Below are positions 37,929 through 49,456 of a stretch of DNA of 64,000 nucleotides, piece after piece. The notes beneath the pieces are model-generated. The model saw only the letters and a list, made by a program, of their open reading frames with translations. It searched no databases and had not been told where the DNA came from. Every line of letters starts with the position of its first letter. Position 1 is the stretch's first letter. A program made the position numbers and the translations under genes. This DNA is from Pseudomonas maumuensis (GTDB lineage: Bacteria; Pseudomonadota; Gammaproteobacteria; Pseudomonadales; Pseudomonadaceae): NCBI RefSeq assembly GCF_019139675.1, contig NZ_CP077077.1, positions 3,968,001 through 4,032,000 of the forward strand, given 5' to 3'.

Positions 37929-39392
37929 ATGATCAAGACGCTTCGCCCACTATTGTTCGCCGGCCTGTTCCTGCCCTTGTCGCTGTCCATCCAGGCCGCC
38001 ACCGTCAACACCAATCTGCCCCCGAAAGTGCAACAGGCGCTCAAGACCAACAAACTGCAGGACTCGGCCCTGTCACTGGTCATGCTGCCATTGGACGGCC
38101 CGGGCACACCGACGGTGTTCAACGCAGACGTTTCGGTCAACCCTGCCTCGACCATGAAGCTGGTCACCACCTATGCCGCACTCGAGCTGCTGGGCCCTAC
38201 GTTCCAGTGGAAAACCGAGTTCTACACCGACGGCACCCTGAGCAACGGCGTGCTCAATGGCAACCTGTACCTCAAGGGCGGCGGCGACCCCAAGCTGAAC
38301 ATGGAAAAGCTCTGGTTGCTGATGCGCGACCTGCGGGCCAATGGTGTGCGTACCGTGACCGGCGATCTGGTGCTGGATCGCAGCCACTTCGTGCAGCCCA
38401 ACCTGCCACAGTTCAACGATGACGGCGGTGACGACAACAAACCGTTCCTGGTCAAGCCGGACTCGCTGCTGGTCAACCTCAAGGCATTGCGCTTCGTAGC
38501 CCGTAACGACGGTGGCAAGGTCAACGTGTCGGTCGAACCACCGATCGCCAGCATCCGCATCGACAACCAGGTCAAGGCCGTGGCGGGCAAGCAATGCACC
38601 GGCGAAGTGCGCTACAACCCGGTAATGCAGCCCGACGGTGTCAGCGTGACGGTCAGCGGCCAGCTCGCCGACGGCTGCAACTCACAGACTTACCTGGCGC
38701 TGCTGGATCACCCGACCTATGCCGCCGGGGCCGTACGGGCCATCTGGAACGAACTGGGCGGCAGCATCCAAGGCCGCGACCGCATCGAGAACGTACCCAA
38801 GAGCGCACGCCTGCTGGCTCGGGCCTTCTCGCCAGACCTGGTGGAAGTGATCCGCGACATCAACAAGTACAGCAACAACACCATGGCCCAGCAGTTGTTC
38901 CTCAGCCTTGGCGCACAGTTCCGCACCGACGCCGACGGCGACGACGCCCGTGCCGCCCAACGTGTCGTACGTCAGTGGATGGCGAAGAAAGGCATCACCG
39001 CGCCCCACCTGGTGATGGAGAATGGTTCAGGCCTGTCCCGAGCGGAGCGGGTCAGTACCCGTGAGATGGCTGCTCTGTTGCAGGCAGCCTGGAAGAGCCC
39101 ATATGCGGCCGAGTTCATCAGCTCGATGCCGCTGGTGGGGATGGACGGCACCATGCGCAAGCGGCTCAAGCGCACCGCCATGAGTGGCGAAGGGCACATC
39201 AAGACCGGCACTCTGAATACCGTGCGGGCGATCGCCGGGTTCAGCCGGGACAGTAACGGGCATACCTGGGCGGTGGCGGCCATTCTCAATGACCCAAAAC
39301 CTTGGGGAGCTTCGCAGGTGCTGGACCAGGTGTTGCTGGATCTTTATCGGCAGCCCAGGGCCGGGAATGGAACGGTTGGCGTGATGCCCTAA
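37929..39392 (+). CDS. dacB: D-Ala-D-Ala carboxypeptidase/endopeptidase (PBP4)
   Basis: Periplasmic penicillin-binding protein 4 (peptidase family S13) that trims and cleaves cross-linked peptide stems in the cell wall. The 487-residue product has a signal peptide of about 24 residues ending at IQAA. The active-site Ser S74 lies in the STMK motif with K77, the SNN motif in KYSNNTMAQQ, and the KTG motif in HIKTGTLN. An inserted domain sits between the STMK and SNN motifs, as in family S13. The longer frame from 37848 would bury the signal peptide, so ATG 37929 is preferred. Confidence 0.94.
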   Translation: MIKTLRPLLFAGLFLPLSLSIQAATVNTNLPPKVQQALKTNKLQDSALSLVMLPLDGPGTPTVFNADVSVNPASTMKLVTTYAALELLGPTFQWKTEFYTDGTLSNGVLNGNLYLKGGGDPKLNMEKLWLLMRDLRANGVRTVTGDLVLDRSHFVQPNLPQFNDDGGDDNKPFLVKPDSLLVNLKALRFVARNDGGKVNVSVEPPIASIRIDNQVKAVAGKQCTGEVRYNPVMQPDGVSVTVSGQLADGCNSQTYLALLDHPTYAAGAVRAIWNELGGSIQGRDRIENVPKSARLLARAFSPDLVEVIRDINKYSNNTMAQQLFLSLGAQFRTDADGDDARAAQRVVRQWMAKKGITAPHLVMENGSGLSRAERVSTREMAALLQAAWKSPYAAEFISSMPLVGMDGTMRKRLKRTAMSGEGHIKTGTLNTVRAIAGFSRDSNGHTWAVAAILNDPKPWGASQVLDQVLLDLYRQPRAGNGTVGVMP

Positions 39393-39523
39393 TTTGAGGG
39401 GGCTTGGCCTTTCCAAGGGTTGGTTTGATGGTTGTAAGTGCCTTCATTGGCGATGGTAGCTATGCGTCCACATGAATGCACTTACACCCCCATCAAATCA
39501 TCGACTGAAAGATCAATCCCACG

Positions 39524-41920
39524 TCAAGACAACTCCCCCTCCACCCTATCCCTACCTCCCTGCTTGGCCACATAAACCCCAGCATCTGCCCGCAACAGCA
39601 GCGCATCCGCGCCTTCCCCAACCCGCCACCCCGCCACCCCAAAACTCGCCGTCACCCGCCCGACCCCCTCCACCGGCACACTGCGCACCCCTTGCCACAG
39701 CTCCTGCGCCAGCATCCGTGCCTGCTCGGCATCGCTCCCCGGGCACAGCACCATGAACTCCTCGCCGCCCAGCCGGCAGAACACATCGGTGCGCCGCAGC
39801 CGATGCCCGATCCGCTGGCACAGGCTGCGCAGCACATGGTCTCCGACCGCGTGCCCGAACTGATCGTTGATCCGCTTGAAGTGGTCGATATCGAGCATGA
39901 TCACCGCCAGGTCCAGCCCCTCACGCTGCGCCCGATCCAGTTCGTTGCGCAACCGCTCCTGGAAATAGCGCCGGTTGTAGATTCCGGTCAAGGCGTCGGT
40001 CACCGACAGTGCCCGCAACTCCTCCTCGACCCGCTTGAGATCCGAAATATCCGTCAGGTAACCATGCCAGAGCGTGCTGCCATGCTCACCGATCTCCGGC
40101 GTCGCCTCCCCCCGCACCCAGCGCAGCCCCGCTTGCGGCAGGCACACCCGGTACTCCTCGCGCCATGGCGCGAGGTACTCGGCGGAGTAACGCACCGAGC
40201 GGCGCACGCGCTCGAGATCATCCGGATGGATACGCTCGAACACCGCCGCGGCATCCTCACGCAGCACCGCCAGGTCCACCTCGTAGATGTCGTGCAGCCC
40301 CTGGCTGGCGTAGGGGAAACAGGAATGGCCATCGGCATCCAGGCGGTACTGGTAGATCCCGCCCGGCACCTCGGCACTGAGCTTCTCCAATAGACGGTCG
40401 CGGGCCGCCAGGGCTTCGTGTACCCGACGCCGCTCGGTGACGTCGATGCAGATCGCCAGGTAACCCACCCACAAGCCCTGCTCGTCCAGCACCGCGGTCA
40501 CCAGCATGTTGGCCAGCAGATGGCTGCCGTCCTTGCGCACCAGCGTCCAGTCCGCCGGTTCCACGCCCCCCTCCTGTACCGTCTCGGCGAACATCGCCTG
40601 GCCCGCGCCCACCTCACGGCCAAAGCGCACGCTCAAGGCATGGGCGCGCTGGTGCAGCTCATCGGGCAACACCAGATCTTCGAGCCGCAGCTGGCCCAGC
40701 GCCTCACCGGCCGAATAGCCCAACATGCGCTCGGCGCCAGCGTTGAACGTACCGATCACACCGCGCAAGCTGGTAGCGATGATCGCGACCTGGGTCGCGG
40801 CATCAAGCACGCTGCGCAACTGGTTATGCGTCTCGCGCAGCGACTGCTCGCTGATGCGCAACTCAGCGGTACGCCGGGCCACCAGGCCCAAGGCTCGCTG
40901 GCGCTGACTGAACAGGCTGTAGAGCAGCAGCGCCAGCAGCACACTGAGCAAGCCGCCGAGCAATGCCACCACAGGTACCGCCGAGGACCGATTGGCGGCA
41001 AGAAAGCCCAGGCTGGGGCGGATATCGAGCTGGTAATGATGATCGGCCAAGTGCAACAGGTGGCTGCTGGCAAAGCCCATGCGCGCCGGCGGCAGGCCCG
41101 AGTCGAACAGCACCTCATGGCCACTTTCGGTGGACAGATCGAGGATGCGCACGACCAGATTGTCATCGGCCACCGTCGGCAGACTTTCGGCGATCAACTG
41201 ATGCACACTCAGCAAGGCCATGACATAGCCTTGCGGCAACTGATCCGCCGGCGCCACGTCAGCGAACACGGGAGCGACTATCAACAGGCCGCGGGTGTAG
41301 GCCGGCTCGACGTTGATCATGTCCAGTGGCGCGGACACCGCCATGCTGCCAGGGCTCGACGCCCGGGCCAGGGTCGCGGCGCGCGAGGCCTGCCCGCCCA
41401 AGTCGAAGCCATAGGGCTGGGTCTGCCGGCTCACCGCCTGGGTGTACAGGACCGGGTAATAGTGATCGCGCACCGCCGCCGCCTGCCACCTCCCTTGGGC
41501 ATCCAGGTCGCGGATCTGGTAAGGCTGCCCAAGCAAGGCGCTGGCACGCTGCTCGAAGGCCGCGCGCTGCCCGGACGCTACCCGCGGCGCCCAGGAATAG
41601 GCCTGGGTACGATGCAGCAACGGGCCGGCATAGCCATCGAATTCGCGGGGGGTGATTTCGCTGGAGTAGGCGAAGAAGCGGCGCAGGCCATCGAGGCGCT
41701 GCTCCTGCTCCTCGAAACGCTCGGCGATGCGGCTGTAGCGCTCACTGGCCAGCAGCTCGAAGCGCTGGCGCAGTTGTTGTTTGAAGAATGTCTGCGTGGC
41801 AATGGCCAGCGCGGCCGTGAGCAGCGCCCCGGCGACCAGCGCCGCCAGGGCCACGCCCCAGGCCGACAGCTCGTCACCGAACAGGCCAAGCGGCTTCGCA
41901 GGTACGCCTGGGTTCGACAT
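39524..41920 (-). CDS. CHASE-PAS-PAS-GGDEF diguanylate cyclase
   Basis: A 798-residue inner-membrane enzyme making cyclic di-GMP. It has a transmembrane helix (about 17-40), a periplasmic CHASE sensor domain (about 60-260, ending near the YTRGLLIVAPVF segment), a second helix (about 313-340), two PAS domains (about 360-480 and 490-620, the second flanked by PAC-like TDISDLKRVEEE) and a C-terminal GGDEF domain. The active-site motif is GGEEF and the RxxD inhibitory site (RRTD) stands five residues before it, so the enzyme is expected to be active and feedback-inhibited. It lies alone between dacB and rlmL. Confidence 0.92.
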   Translation of the reverse strand: MSNPGVPAKPLGLFGDELSAWGVALAALVAGALLTAALAIATQTFFKQQLRQRFELLASERYSRIAERFEEQEQRLDGLRRFFAYSSEITPREFDGYAGPLLHRTQAYSWAPRVASGQRAAFEQRASALLGQPYQIRDLDAQGRWQAAAVRDHYYPVLYTQAVSRQTQPYGFDLGGQASRAATLARASSPGSMAVSAPLDMINVEPAYTRGLLIVAPVFADVAPADQLPQGYVMALLSVHQLIAESLPTVADDNLVVRILDLSTESGHEVLFDSGLPPARMGFASSHLLHLADHHYQLDIRPSLGFLAANRSSAVPVVALLGGLLSVLLALLLYSLFSQRQRALGLVARRTAELRISEQSLRETHNQLRSVLDAATQVAIIATSLRGVIGTFNAGAERMLGYSAGEALGQLRLEDLVLPDELHQRAHALSVRFGREVGAGQAMFAETVQEGGVEPADWTLVRKDGSHLLANMLVTAVLDEQGLWVGYLAICIDVTERRRVHEALAARDRLLEKLSAEVPGGIYQYRLDADGHSCFPYASQGLHDIYEVDLAVLREDAAAVFERIHPDDLERVRRSVRYSAEYLAPWREEYRVCLPQAGLRWVRGEATPEIGEHGSTLWHGYLTDISDLKRVEEELRALSVTDALTGIYNRRYFQERLRNELDRAQREGLDLAVIMLDIDHFKRINDQFGHAVGDHVLRSLCQRIGHRLRRTDVFCRLGGEEFMVLCPGSDAEQARMLAQELWQGVRSVPVEGVGRVTASFGVAGWRVGEGADALLLRADAGVYVAKQGGRDRVEGELS

Positions 41921-42015
41921 AGAGGACTCTCAGCAACGTCAGCGTCCTGCGTATTGTCCCGCCCTGTCCTGCTTTATAGCCGCTGGCCAGTGGCCACGCC
42001 ATGTACCTCGTCGGT

Positions 42016-44214
<2,199 letters not shown>

Positions 44215-44632
44215 GTGCAATCCAGAGCCTTTGGCTAGGTAATTGGCGAGCCGACGCATCGGCTGCCGCTGTTTGCCCGCACGCCTTTCCTGCAGGCGTT
44301 CGGGTGGCCCGGCGAAACACTCGCCAGACCTGGCCACCCGTTCGATCATGCCTTTGCCGGATGGCGTAAATGGCTTGGATCGTCGGGCAGTATGAAAATT
44401 TCGTGGAGCCAGGGTTCAGATGTGACCCTTCGTCGCATTACAAATTATTACTGTCATCATCGGGCAACGCTGGCCAATTGACGTCAACGTTGACTAAACC
44501 CTGATCATAGCGGGCTCAACGGCAAACAAGGTTGATTCGCATTTATTTACTTATCCCCTCACCCTTGGAAAGGTTACGTCCTTATGACAAATCGATCATT
44601 CACACTGTGACTCGCATTCGTTAGAACTGATC
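44215..44632. other. Divergent intergenic gap upstream of the rmf leader
   Basis: This gap, part of the 550 bases between rlmL and rmf, has AT-rich blocks around 44430-44600 likely to include the rmf promoter. No ORF or RNA gene was found. The remaining 3' part is annotated as the rmf leader. Confidence 0.4.
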
Positions 44633-44764
44633 TCAGGCCGCACCGCAACGGGGCGGCACTTTCAGCCCGCGACGCCGGCAGCGGGCGCAAACCGGCAGAA
44701 CGATTCTGCCCGGCCTCGGAGAGGCCGACGGGACATTACAGTCAACAAGTGAGGGCAACACCCT
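44633..44764 (+). ncRNA. Leader of rmf, candidate rmf RNA motif
   Basis: The leader before rmf can fold into at least two hairpins: GCCCGC/GCGGGC (44665-44670 with 44681-44686) and CGGCCTC/GAGGCCG (44711-44727, three-base loop). An 'rmf' structured RNA motif upstream of rmf genes in Pseudomonas is described in the RNA-family literature; position and genus fit. I cannot align it here, so the boundaries are approximate. Confidence 0.5.
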
Positions 44765-44980
44765 ATGAGAAGACTTAAGCGTGATCCGTTGGAAAGAGCA
44801 TATTCACGTGGCTACCAGTATGGAGTCACCGGCAAATCCCGCGAACTTTGCCCCTTCAATCTACCCTCTGTACGCCAAGCCTGGATCAACGGCTGGCGCG
44901 AAGGTCGCGGCGATAACTGGGATGGCATGACCGGCACCGCTGGCATTCATAGACTCAACGAAAATCACGCCGTTGGCTGA
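44765..44980 (+). CDS. rmf: Ribosome modulation factor
   Basis: A 71-residue basic protein that converts 70S ribosomes into inactive 100S dimers in stationary phase. It begins MRRLKRDPLERAYSRGYQYG and has the RQAWINGWREGRGDNWDG segment typical of RMF. It is slightly longer than E. coli RMF (55 residues). A GAGGGC ribosome site precedes the ATG. A strong intrinsic terminator follows, so it is a single-gene unit, with a folded leader. Confidence 0.95.
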   Translation: MRRLKRDPLERAYSRGYQYGVTGKSRELCPFNLPSVRQAWINGWREGRGDNWDGMTGTAGIHRLNENHAVG

Positions 44981-45041
44981 ACGAGGACACTGAATTCGAG
45001 TCACCATGCGCGCCCTATCCGGGCGGCGGGCTGCGGCCCAG

Positions 45042-45067
45042 GGGCCCCTTTGAAGGGGCCCTTTTTT
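45042..45067 (+). terminator. Terminator after rmf
   Basis: The stem GGGCCCCTT/AAGGGGCCC has a two-base loop followed by six T residues. It ends the rmf transcript and lies before the convergent end of pyrD. Confidence 0.93.
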
Positions 45068-45119
45068 ATGCACCTTACTTTCTCGCCACATCTTCTATAC
45101 AACGTGAGAACGGCTCACT

Positions 45120-46145
45120 TCATGGTTTCGGCATCGCCGCAATCGCATCCACCGCTTCACGAATCAACGCCGGGCCTTTATAGATGAAGCCCGAATAGAT
45201 TTGCACCAGGCTAGCCCCAGCGGCGATCTTCTCAGCCACGTGACGCCCCTCGGTAATGCCGCCAGCGGCGATGATCGGCAGCTTGCCGCCCAGCTCGCCC
45301 GCCAGCACCTTCACCGTGTGCGTGCTCTTCTGCAGCACCGGCGCGCCCGACAGGCCGCCCGCCTCGCCACCGAACGGCAGCCCTTCGACGCCTTCGCGGC
45401 CCAGGGTGGTGTTGGTGGCGATCACCGCATCCATGCCCGACTCGCGCAGCGCCGCGGCCACCAGCGCGGTCTCTTCGTCGCTCATGTCCGGTGCGATCTT
45501 GATCGCCAATGGCACGCGCTTGCCGTTGGCCGTGGCTAGCTGTTCGCGGCGCTCGGCCAGGGCATCGAGCAGTTGCTTGAGCGAGTCGCCGAACTGCAGC
45601 GAACGCAGGCCCGGGGTATTCGGCGAGCTGACGTTGACGGTGATATAGCTTGCGTCGTTGTAGACCTTTTCCAGGCAGATCAGGTAGTCGTCCTGGGCCC
45701 GCTCGACCGGGGTGTCGAAGTTCTTGCCGATGTTGATGCCCAGCACACCGGTATACTTCGAGGCGCGCACACGTGCCAACAGGTGGTCGACACCCAGGTT
45801 GTTGAAGCCCATGCGGTTGATGATGGCCGTGGCCTCAGGCAAGCGGAACAGCCGTGGCTTGGGGTTGCCCGGCTGCGGGCGCGGCGTCACGGTGCCGATT
45901 TCGACGAAGCCGAAGCCCAGCTGGGCGAAACCGTCGATGGCCGCGCCGTTTTTATCCAGGCCTGCGGCCAGGCCGACCGGGTTGGCGAAGTTCAAGCCCA
46001 TCACCGTCACCGGCAACGCCGCCGGCTGCTTGCACAGCAGGCCGTTGAGTCCGAGGCGGCCACCGGCGCCGATCAGGTCCAGCGAGAGGTCGTGGGAGGT
46101 TTCCGGGGAGAGCTTGAACAGCAGCTGGCGGGCCAGGGTATACAT
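45120..46145 (-). CDS. pyrD: Dihydroorotate dehydrogenase (class 2)
   Basis: FMN-dependent, membrane-associated enzyme oxidising dihydroorotate to orotate with quinone as acceptor in pyrimidine synthesis. The 341-residue product has the amphipathic N-terminal helix ([12 protein letters not shown]), the [13 protein letters not shown] motif, the [16 protein letters not shown] segment with the catalytic Ser, and the closing IAAGGI and IYSGF FMN-binding segments. Length fits the class-2 family. It converges with rmf and is divergent from nasS. Confidence 0.96.
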   Translation of the reverse strand: MYTLARQLLFKLSPETSHDLSLDLIGAGGRLGLNGLLCKQPAALPVTVMGLNFANPVGLAAGLDKNGAAIDGFAQLGFGFVEIGTVTPRPQPGNPKPRLFRLPEATAIINRMGFNNLGVDHLLARVRASKYTGVLGINIGKNFDTPVERAQDDYLICLEKVYNDASYITVNVSSPNTPGLRSLQFGDSLKQLLDALAERREQLATANGKRVPLAIKIAPDMSDEETALVAAALRESGMDAVIATNTTLGREGVEGLPFGGEAGGLSGAPVLQKSTHTVKVLAGELGGKLPIIAAGGITEGRHVAEKIAAGASLVQIYSGFIYKGPALIREAVDAIAAMPKP

Positions 46146-46212
46146 GGGCGGGCGGACTCGCGGTGTGTGAGGGGGCGATTATAGCCAGCGCGCCGCCAGG
46201 GCGACAGGGCCA

Positions 46213-46228
46213 TGGCACATGGGTTGCT
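46213..46228 (+). promoter_or_regulatory. Sigma-54 promoter of nasS-nasT
   Basis: TGGCACATGGGTTGCT matches the sigma-54 consensus TGGCAC-N5-TTGCW exactly, with 10 bases between GG and GC. It is 43 bases before the nasS GTG. It implies activation by NtrC or another enhancer-binding protein under nitrogen limitation. Confidence 0.82.
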
Positions 46229-46271
46229 ATGTCTGCTGCATGCAGCCATCCGCGAATGCCCGAGGATTCTC

Positions 46272-47486
46272 GTGAACACACCTCTCCCGACAACGCCCCT
46301 GGCCTGGGTCAACGGCAGCGACGCGCCGGAAAAACCCAGCCTGGACATCGGTTTCATGGCCCTGACCGACTGCGCCTCGGTGGTGGTCGCCGCCACCCAG
46401 GGCTTCGCCCAGCCATTCGGCCTGACCCTCAACCTGCACCGCCAGGCCTCCTGGGCCGGGCTGCGCGACAAGCTGGTCAGCGGCGAACTCGACGCCGCCC
46501 ACTGCCTGTATGGGCTGGTATACGCCGTACACCTCGGCATCGGCGGCGTACCCGCCAGCCCCCTGGCCGTGCTCATGGGCCTGAACCAGAACGCCCAGGC
46601 CATCAACCTCTCTCCCACGCTGCAGCGCAAAGGCGTGACCAACCCCGAGGCACTGGCGCGGCTGGTGCACCAGCAAGGCGCACGGCTGACCTTCGCCCAG
46701 ACCTTTCCCACCGGCACCCATGCCCTGTGGCTGTATTACTGGCTGGCCAGCCACGGTATCCACCCATTGCGTGACGTCAGCAGCGTGGTGGTGCCCCCGG
46801 CACAGATGGCCGCCCACCTGCAGGCCGGGCGCATCGACGGCTTCTGCGTCGGCGAACCCTGGTCGGCGGACGCGCTCGCCAAGGGCCAGGGCTTTACCCT
46901 GGCCACCAGCCAGTCGATCTGGCCCGACCATCCGGAAAAAGTCCTGGCCAGCGCTCGCGGTTTCGTCGAACAGTACCCCAACAGCGCACGGGCGCTGATC
47001 CAGTCGGTGCTCGCCGCAGCGCGCTTCATCGAGCAGAGCCAGGAAAACCGCCGCAGCACCGCACAACTACTCAGCGGCAGCGCCTACCTGGACACCCCTG
47101 CCGGCAGCATCGAGCCGCGCCTGCTCGGCGACTATCAGGATGGCCTCGGCCATCGCTGGCACGACCCCCATGGCCTGCGCCTGTTCGACCAGGGCCGGGC
47201 CAACCTGCCCTACCTGTCCGACGGCATGTGGTTCATGACCCAGTTCCGCCGCTGGGGCCTGCTGCGTGACGACCCGGACTACCTCGGGGTCGCCCGCCAG
47301 GTGCAACAGCTGGCCCTGTACCGTGAAGCCGCCTCGGCACTGGGCGTGCCCTGCGCCGACCCACCCATGCGCAGCAACCTCCTGCTCGACGGCCGCCGCT
47401 GGGACGGCAGCGATCCCCATGGCTATGCGCGCAGCTTCCCCCTGCACGCCCTGGACGCGGCACCTGATGCCCGCGCCAGTCATTGA
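46272..47486 (+). CDS. nasS: Nitrate sensor NasS (NrtA-like, cytoplasmic)
   Basis: A 404-residue protein of the NrtA/CmpA substrate-binding family. It has no signal peptide, which fits NasS, the cytoplasmic sensor that sequesters the antiterminator NasT until nitrate or nitrite binds. Characteristic segments are DIGFMALTDCASVVVAA near the start, ASWAGLRDKL, FCVGEPWSADAL and a late GLLRDDPDYL. The GTG at 46272 follows a GAGGA ribosome site; an upstream start at 46212 would overlap the promoter. NasT follows 10 bases later, so the pair is an operon. Identification is by family and pairing. Confidence 0.88.
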   Translation: MNTPLPTTPLAWVNGSDAPEKPSLDIGFMALTDCASVVVAATQGFAQPFGLTLNLHRQASWAGLRDKLVSGELDAAHCLYGLVYAVHLGIGGVPASPLAVLMGLNQNAQAINLSPTLQRKGVTNPEALARLVHQQGARLTFAQTFPTGTHALWLYYWLASHGIHPLRDVSSVVVPPAQMAAHLQAGRIDGFCVGEPWSADALAKGQGFTLATSQSIWPDHPEKVLASARGFVEQYPNSARALIQSVLAAARFIEQSQENRRSTAQLLSGSAYLDTPAGSIEPRLLGDYQDGLGHRWHDPHGLRLFDQGRANLPYLSDGMWFMTQFRRWGLLRDDPDYLGVARQVQQLALYREAASALGVPCADPPMRSNLLLDGRRWDGSDPHGYARSFPLHALDAAPDARASH

Positions 47487-47496
47487 GGGGACGAGC

Positions 47497-48072
47497 ATGC
47501 TGCGTATCCTGCTGATCGACGACACCGAAAAGAAAGTCGGTCGTCTCAAGGTGGCCCTGATCGAGGCCGGCTTCGAAGTGATCGAGGCCGGCAACCTGAG
47601 CATCGACCTGCCCGCCTGTGTCGAAACGGTGCATCCGGATGTGGTGCTGATCGATACCGAGTCACCTGGCCGCGATGTGATGGAGCAGGTGGTGCTGGTC
47701 AGCCGCGATCGCCCCCATCCGATCGTGCTGTTCACCGACGAGCACGACCCCGACGTGATGCGCCAGGCGATCCAGGCTGGAGTCAGCGCCTACATCGTCG
47801 AGGGTATCCAGGCCACGCGCCTGCAGCCGATCCTCGACGTAGCCATGGCCCGTTTCGAGAGCGACCAGGCGCTGAAGGCGCAATTGCTGGCCCGCGACCA
47901 GCAACTGGCCGAGCGCAAGCGCATCGAGCAAGCCAAGGGGCTGCTGATGAAAATGAAGGACTGCAACGAGGAAGCGGCCTACACCCTGATGCGCCGCCAG
48001 GCCATGAGCCGCCAGCAGAAGCTGATCCAAGTAGCGGAACAGATCATCGCCATGTCGGAGATGCTGGGCTAG
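47497..48072 (+). CDS. nasT: ANTAR response regulator NasT
   Basis: A 191-residue RNA-binding antiterminator. The receiver-like domain (about 1-120) begins LRILLIDDTEKK and has a phosphoacceptor-type Asp in VLIDTESPGRD. The C-terminal ANTAR domain (about 130-190) has the ERKRIEQAKGLLMKMKDCNEEAAY helix and the LMRRQAMSRQQK segment. NasT binds hairpins in leader mRNAs of nitrate assimilation genes and prevents termination. A GAGGGG ribosome site precedes the ATG. The following leader has a terminator it could control. Confidence 0.92.
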   Translation: MLRILLIDDTEKKVGRLKVALIEAGFEVIEAGNLSIDLPACVETVHPDVVLIDTESPGRDVMEQVVLVSRDRPHPIVLFTDEHDPDVMRQAIQAGVSAYIVEGIQATRLQPILDVAMARFESDQALKAQLLARDQQLAERKRIEQAKGLLMKMKDCNEEAAYTLMRRQAMSRQQKLIQVAEQIIAMSEMLG

Positions 48073-48235
48073 ACCGGAAGACCTTGGCCCGCCTCTTGCT
48101 CATGCAACCCCGGGTAGCCAACGGCGGTTGCCCCCAGACCCCGACAAAGACGTCGCTTCCCCGCCACTCATCCGTGGACCGGGCAGCGGCGTCTTTTCGT
48201 TTCCGCCCTGTGTTGTGCGCCCCACGAGGTGTTCG
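48073..48235 (+). promoter_or_regulatory. nasA leader with intrinsic terminator (48146-48197)
   Basis: AAAGACGTCGCT (48146-48157) pairs with AGCGGCGTCTTT (48185-48196), followed by a T-rich stretch, forming a terminator before nasA. An upstream inverted repeat, GCAACC/GGTTGC (about 48105-48130), could form an alternative hairpin. The arrangement fits NasT antitermination. I could not resolve the two hexaloop hairpins that ANTAR proteins usually bind. Confidence 0.65.
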
Positions 48236-49447
48236 ATGAATACGAGCTTCTGGAAATCCGGGCATGTGCCCACCCTGTTCGCCGCCTTCCTGTATTTCGA
48301 CCTGAGTTTCATGGTCTGGTACCTGCTCGGGCCGATGGCAGTGCAGATTGCCGCCGACCTGCACCTGACCGCACAGCAACGCGGCCTGATGGTGGCCACG
48401 CCGATCCTGGCCGGTGCGTTGCTGCGCTTTGCCATGGGCGTACTGGTCGATCGCCTGTCGCCCAAGACCGCCGGGCTGATCGGCCAGGTGGTGGTGATCG
48501 TCGCCCTGGCCTGTGCCTGGCAGCTGGGCGTGCGCAGCTACGAACAAGCCTTGCTGCTGGGTGTGTTCCTTGGTTTTGCCGGGGCCTCGTTCGCCGTGTC
48601 TCTGCCGCTGGCCTCGCAGTGGTACCCGCCACAGCACCAGGGCAAGGCCATGGGCATCGCCGGGGCCGGCAACTCCGGCACGGTGTTCGCCGCCCTGCTG
48701 GCGCCAGCGTTGGCCGCCGCCTTCGGCTGGAACAATGTGTTCGGCTTTGCCCTGCTGCCGCTGCTGCTGACCCTGGTGCTGTTCGCCTGGCTGGCCCGCA
48801 ATGCCCCGCAACGGCCCAAGCCCAAGGCCATGGCCGACTACCTCAAGGCCCTCGGCGACCGCGACAGCTGGTGGTTCATGTTCTTCTACAGTGTCACCTT
48901 CGGCGGCTTCATCGGCCTGGCCAGCGCCCTGCCTGGCTATTTCAGCGACCAGTACGGCCTGAGCCCGGTGACCGCCGGCTACTACACCGCCGCCTGTGTG
49001 TTCGCCGGCAGCCTGATGCGCCCGCTCGGCGGAGCCCTGGCCGATCGCTTCGGCGGCATCCGCACCCTGCTGGCGATGTACAGCGTCGCCGCCGTGTGCA
49101 TCGCGGCGGTGGGCTTCAACCTGCCCAGCGCGGCGGCGGCACTGGTACTGTTCGTCAGCGCCATGCTCGGGCTGGGTGCGGGCAATGGCGCGGTGTTCCA
49201 GCTGGTGCCGCAGCGCTTCCGCCAGGAGATAGGGGTGATGACCGGGCTGATCGGCATGGCCGGCGGTATCGGCGGTTTCCTGCTCGCCGCGGGCCTTGGC
49301 ACTATCAAGCAGCACACCGGCGACTACCAGCTCGGCCTATGGCTGTTCGCCAGCCTGGGCCTATTGGCTTGGTTCGGCCTGCATGGCGTCAAGCAGCGCT
49401 GGCGCACGACCTGGGGCTCGGCCGCGGTCACCGCGGCACGGGTCTGA
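48236..49447 (+). CDS. nasA: Nitrate transporter NasA (MFS, NarK type)
   Basis: A 403-residue 12-helix inner-membrane transporter of the nitrate/nitrite porter family. The first helix contains FAAFLYFDLSFMVWYLLGP. Signature loops are AGAGNSGTVFAALLAP (helix 5) and GMAGGIGGFLLAAGLG (helix 11). The ATG follows a GAGG ribosome site. It lies behind the leader terminator of the nasST operon, so expression should be nitrate-dependent. No nitrate or nitrite reductase gene follows it in this window. Confidence 0.92.
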   Translation: MNTSFWKSGHVPTLFAAFLYFDLSFMVWYLLGPMAVQIAADLHLTAQQRGLMVATPILAGALLRFAMGVLVDRLSPKTAGLIGQVVVIVALACAWQLGVRSYEQALLLGVFLGFAGASFAVSLPLASQWYPPQHQGKAMGIAGAGNSGTVFAALLAPALAAAFGWNNVFGFALLPLLLTLVLFAWLARNAPQRPKPKAMADYLKALGDRDSWWFMFFYSVTFGGFIGLASALPGYFSDQYGLSPVTAGYYTAACVFAGSLMRPLGGALADRFGGIRTLLAMYSVAAVCIAAVGFNLPSAAAALVLFVSAMLGLGAGNGAVFQLVPQRFRQEIGVMTGLIGMAGGIGGFLLAAGLGTIKQHTGDYQLGLWLFASLGLLAWFGLHGVKQRWRTTWGSAAVTAARV

Positions 49448-49456
49448 GGCCGCGCG

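Noticed and set aside
46146..46271. Possible upstream start of nasS at 46212
   Set aside because: It would begin at the sigma-54 element and its early residues do not match the family; the GTG at 46272 has a ribosome site.
48146..48197. Inner stem CCAC-TCATCC-GTGG with a six-base loop as an ANTAR target
   Set aside because: The hexaloop lacks the A1/G4 pattern expected for ANTAR hairpins, so only the terminator was called.
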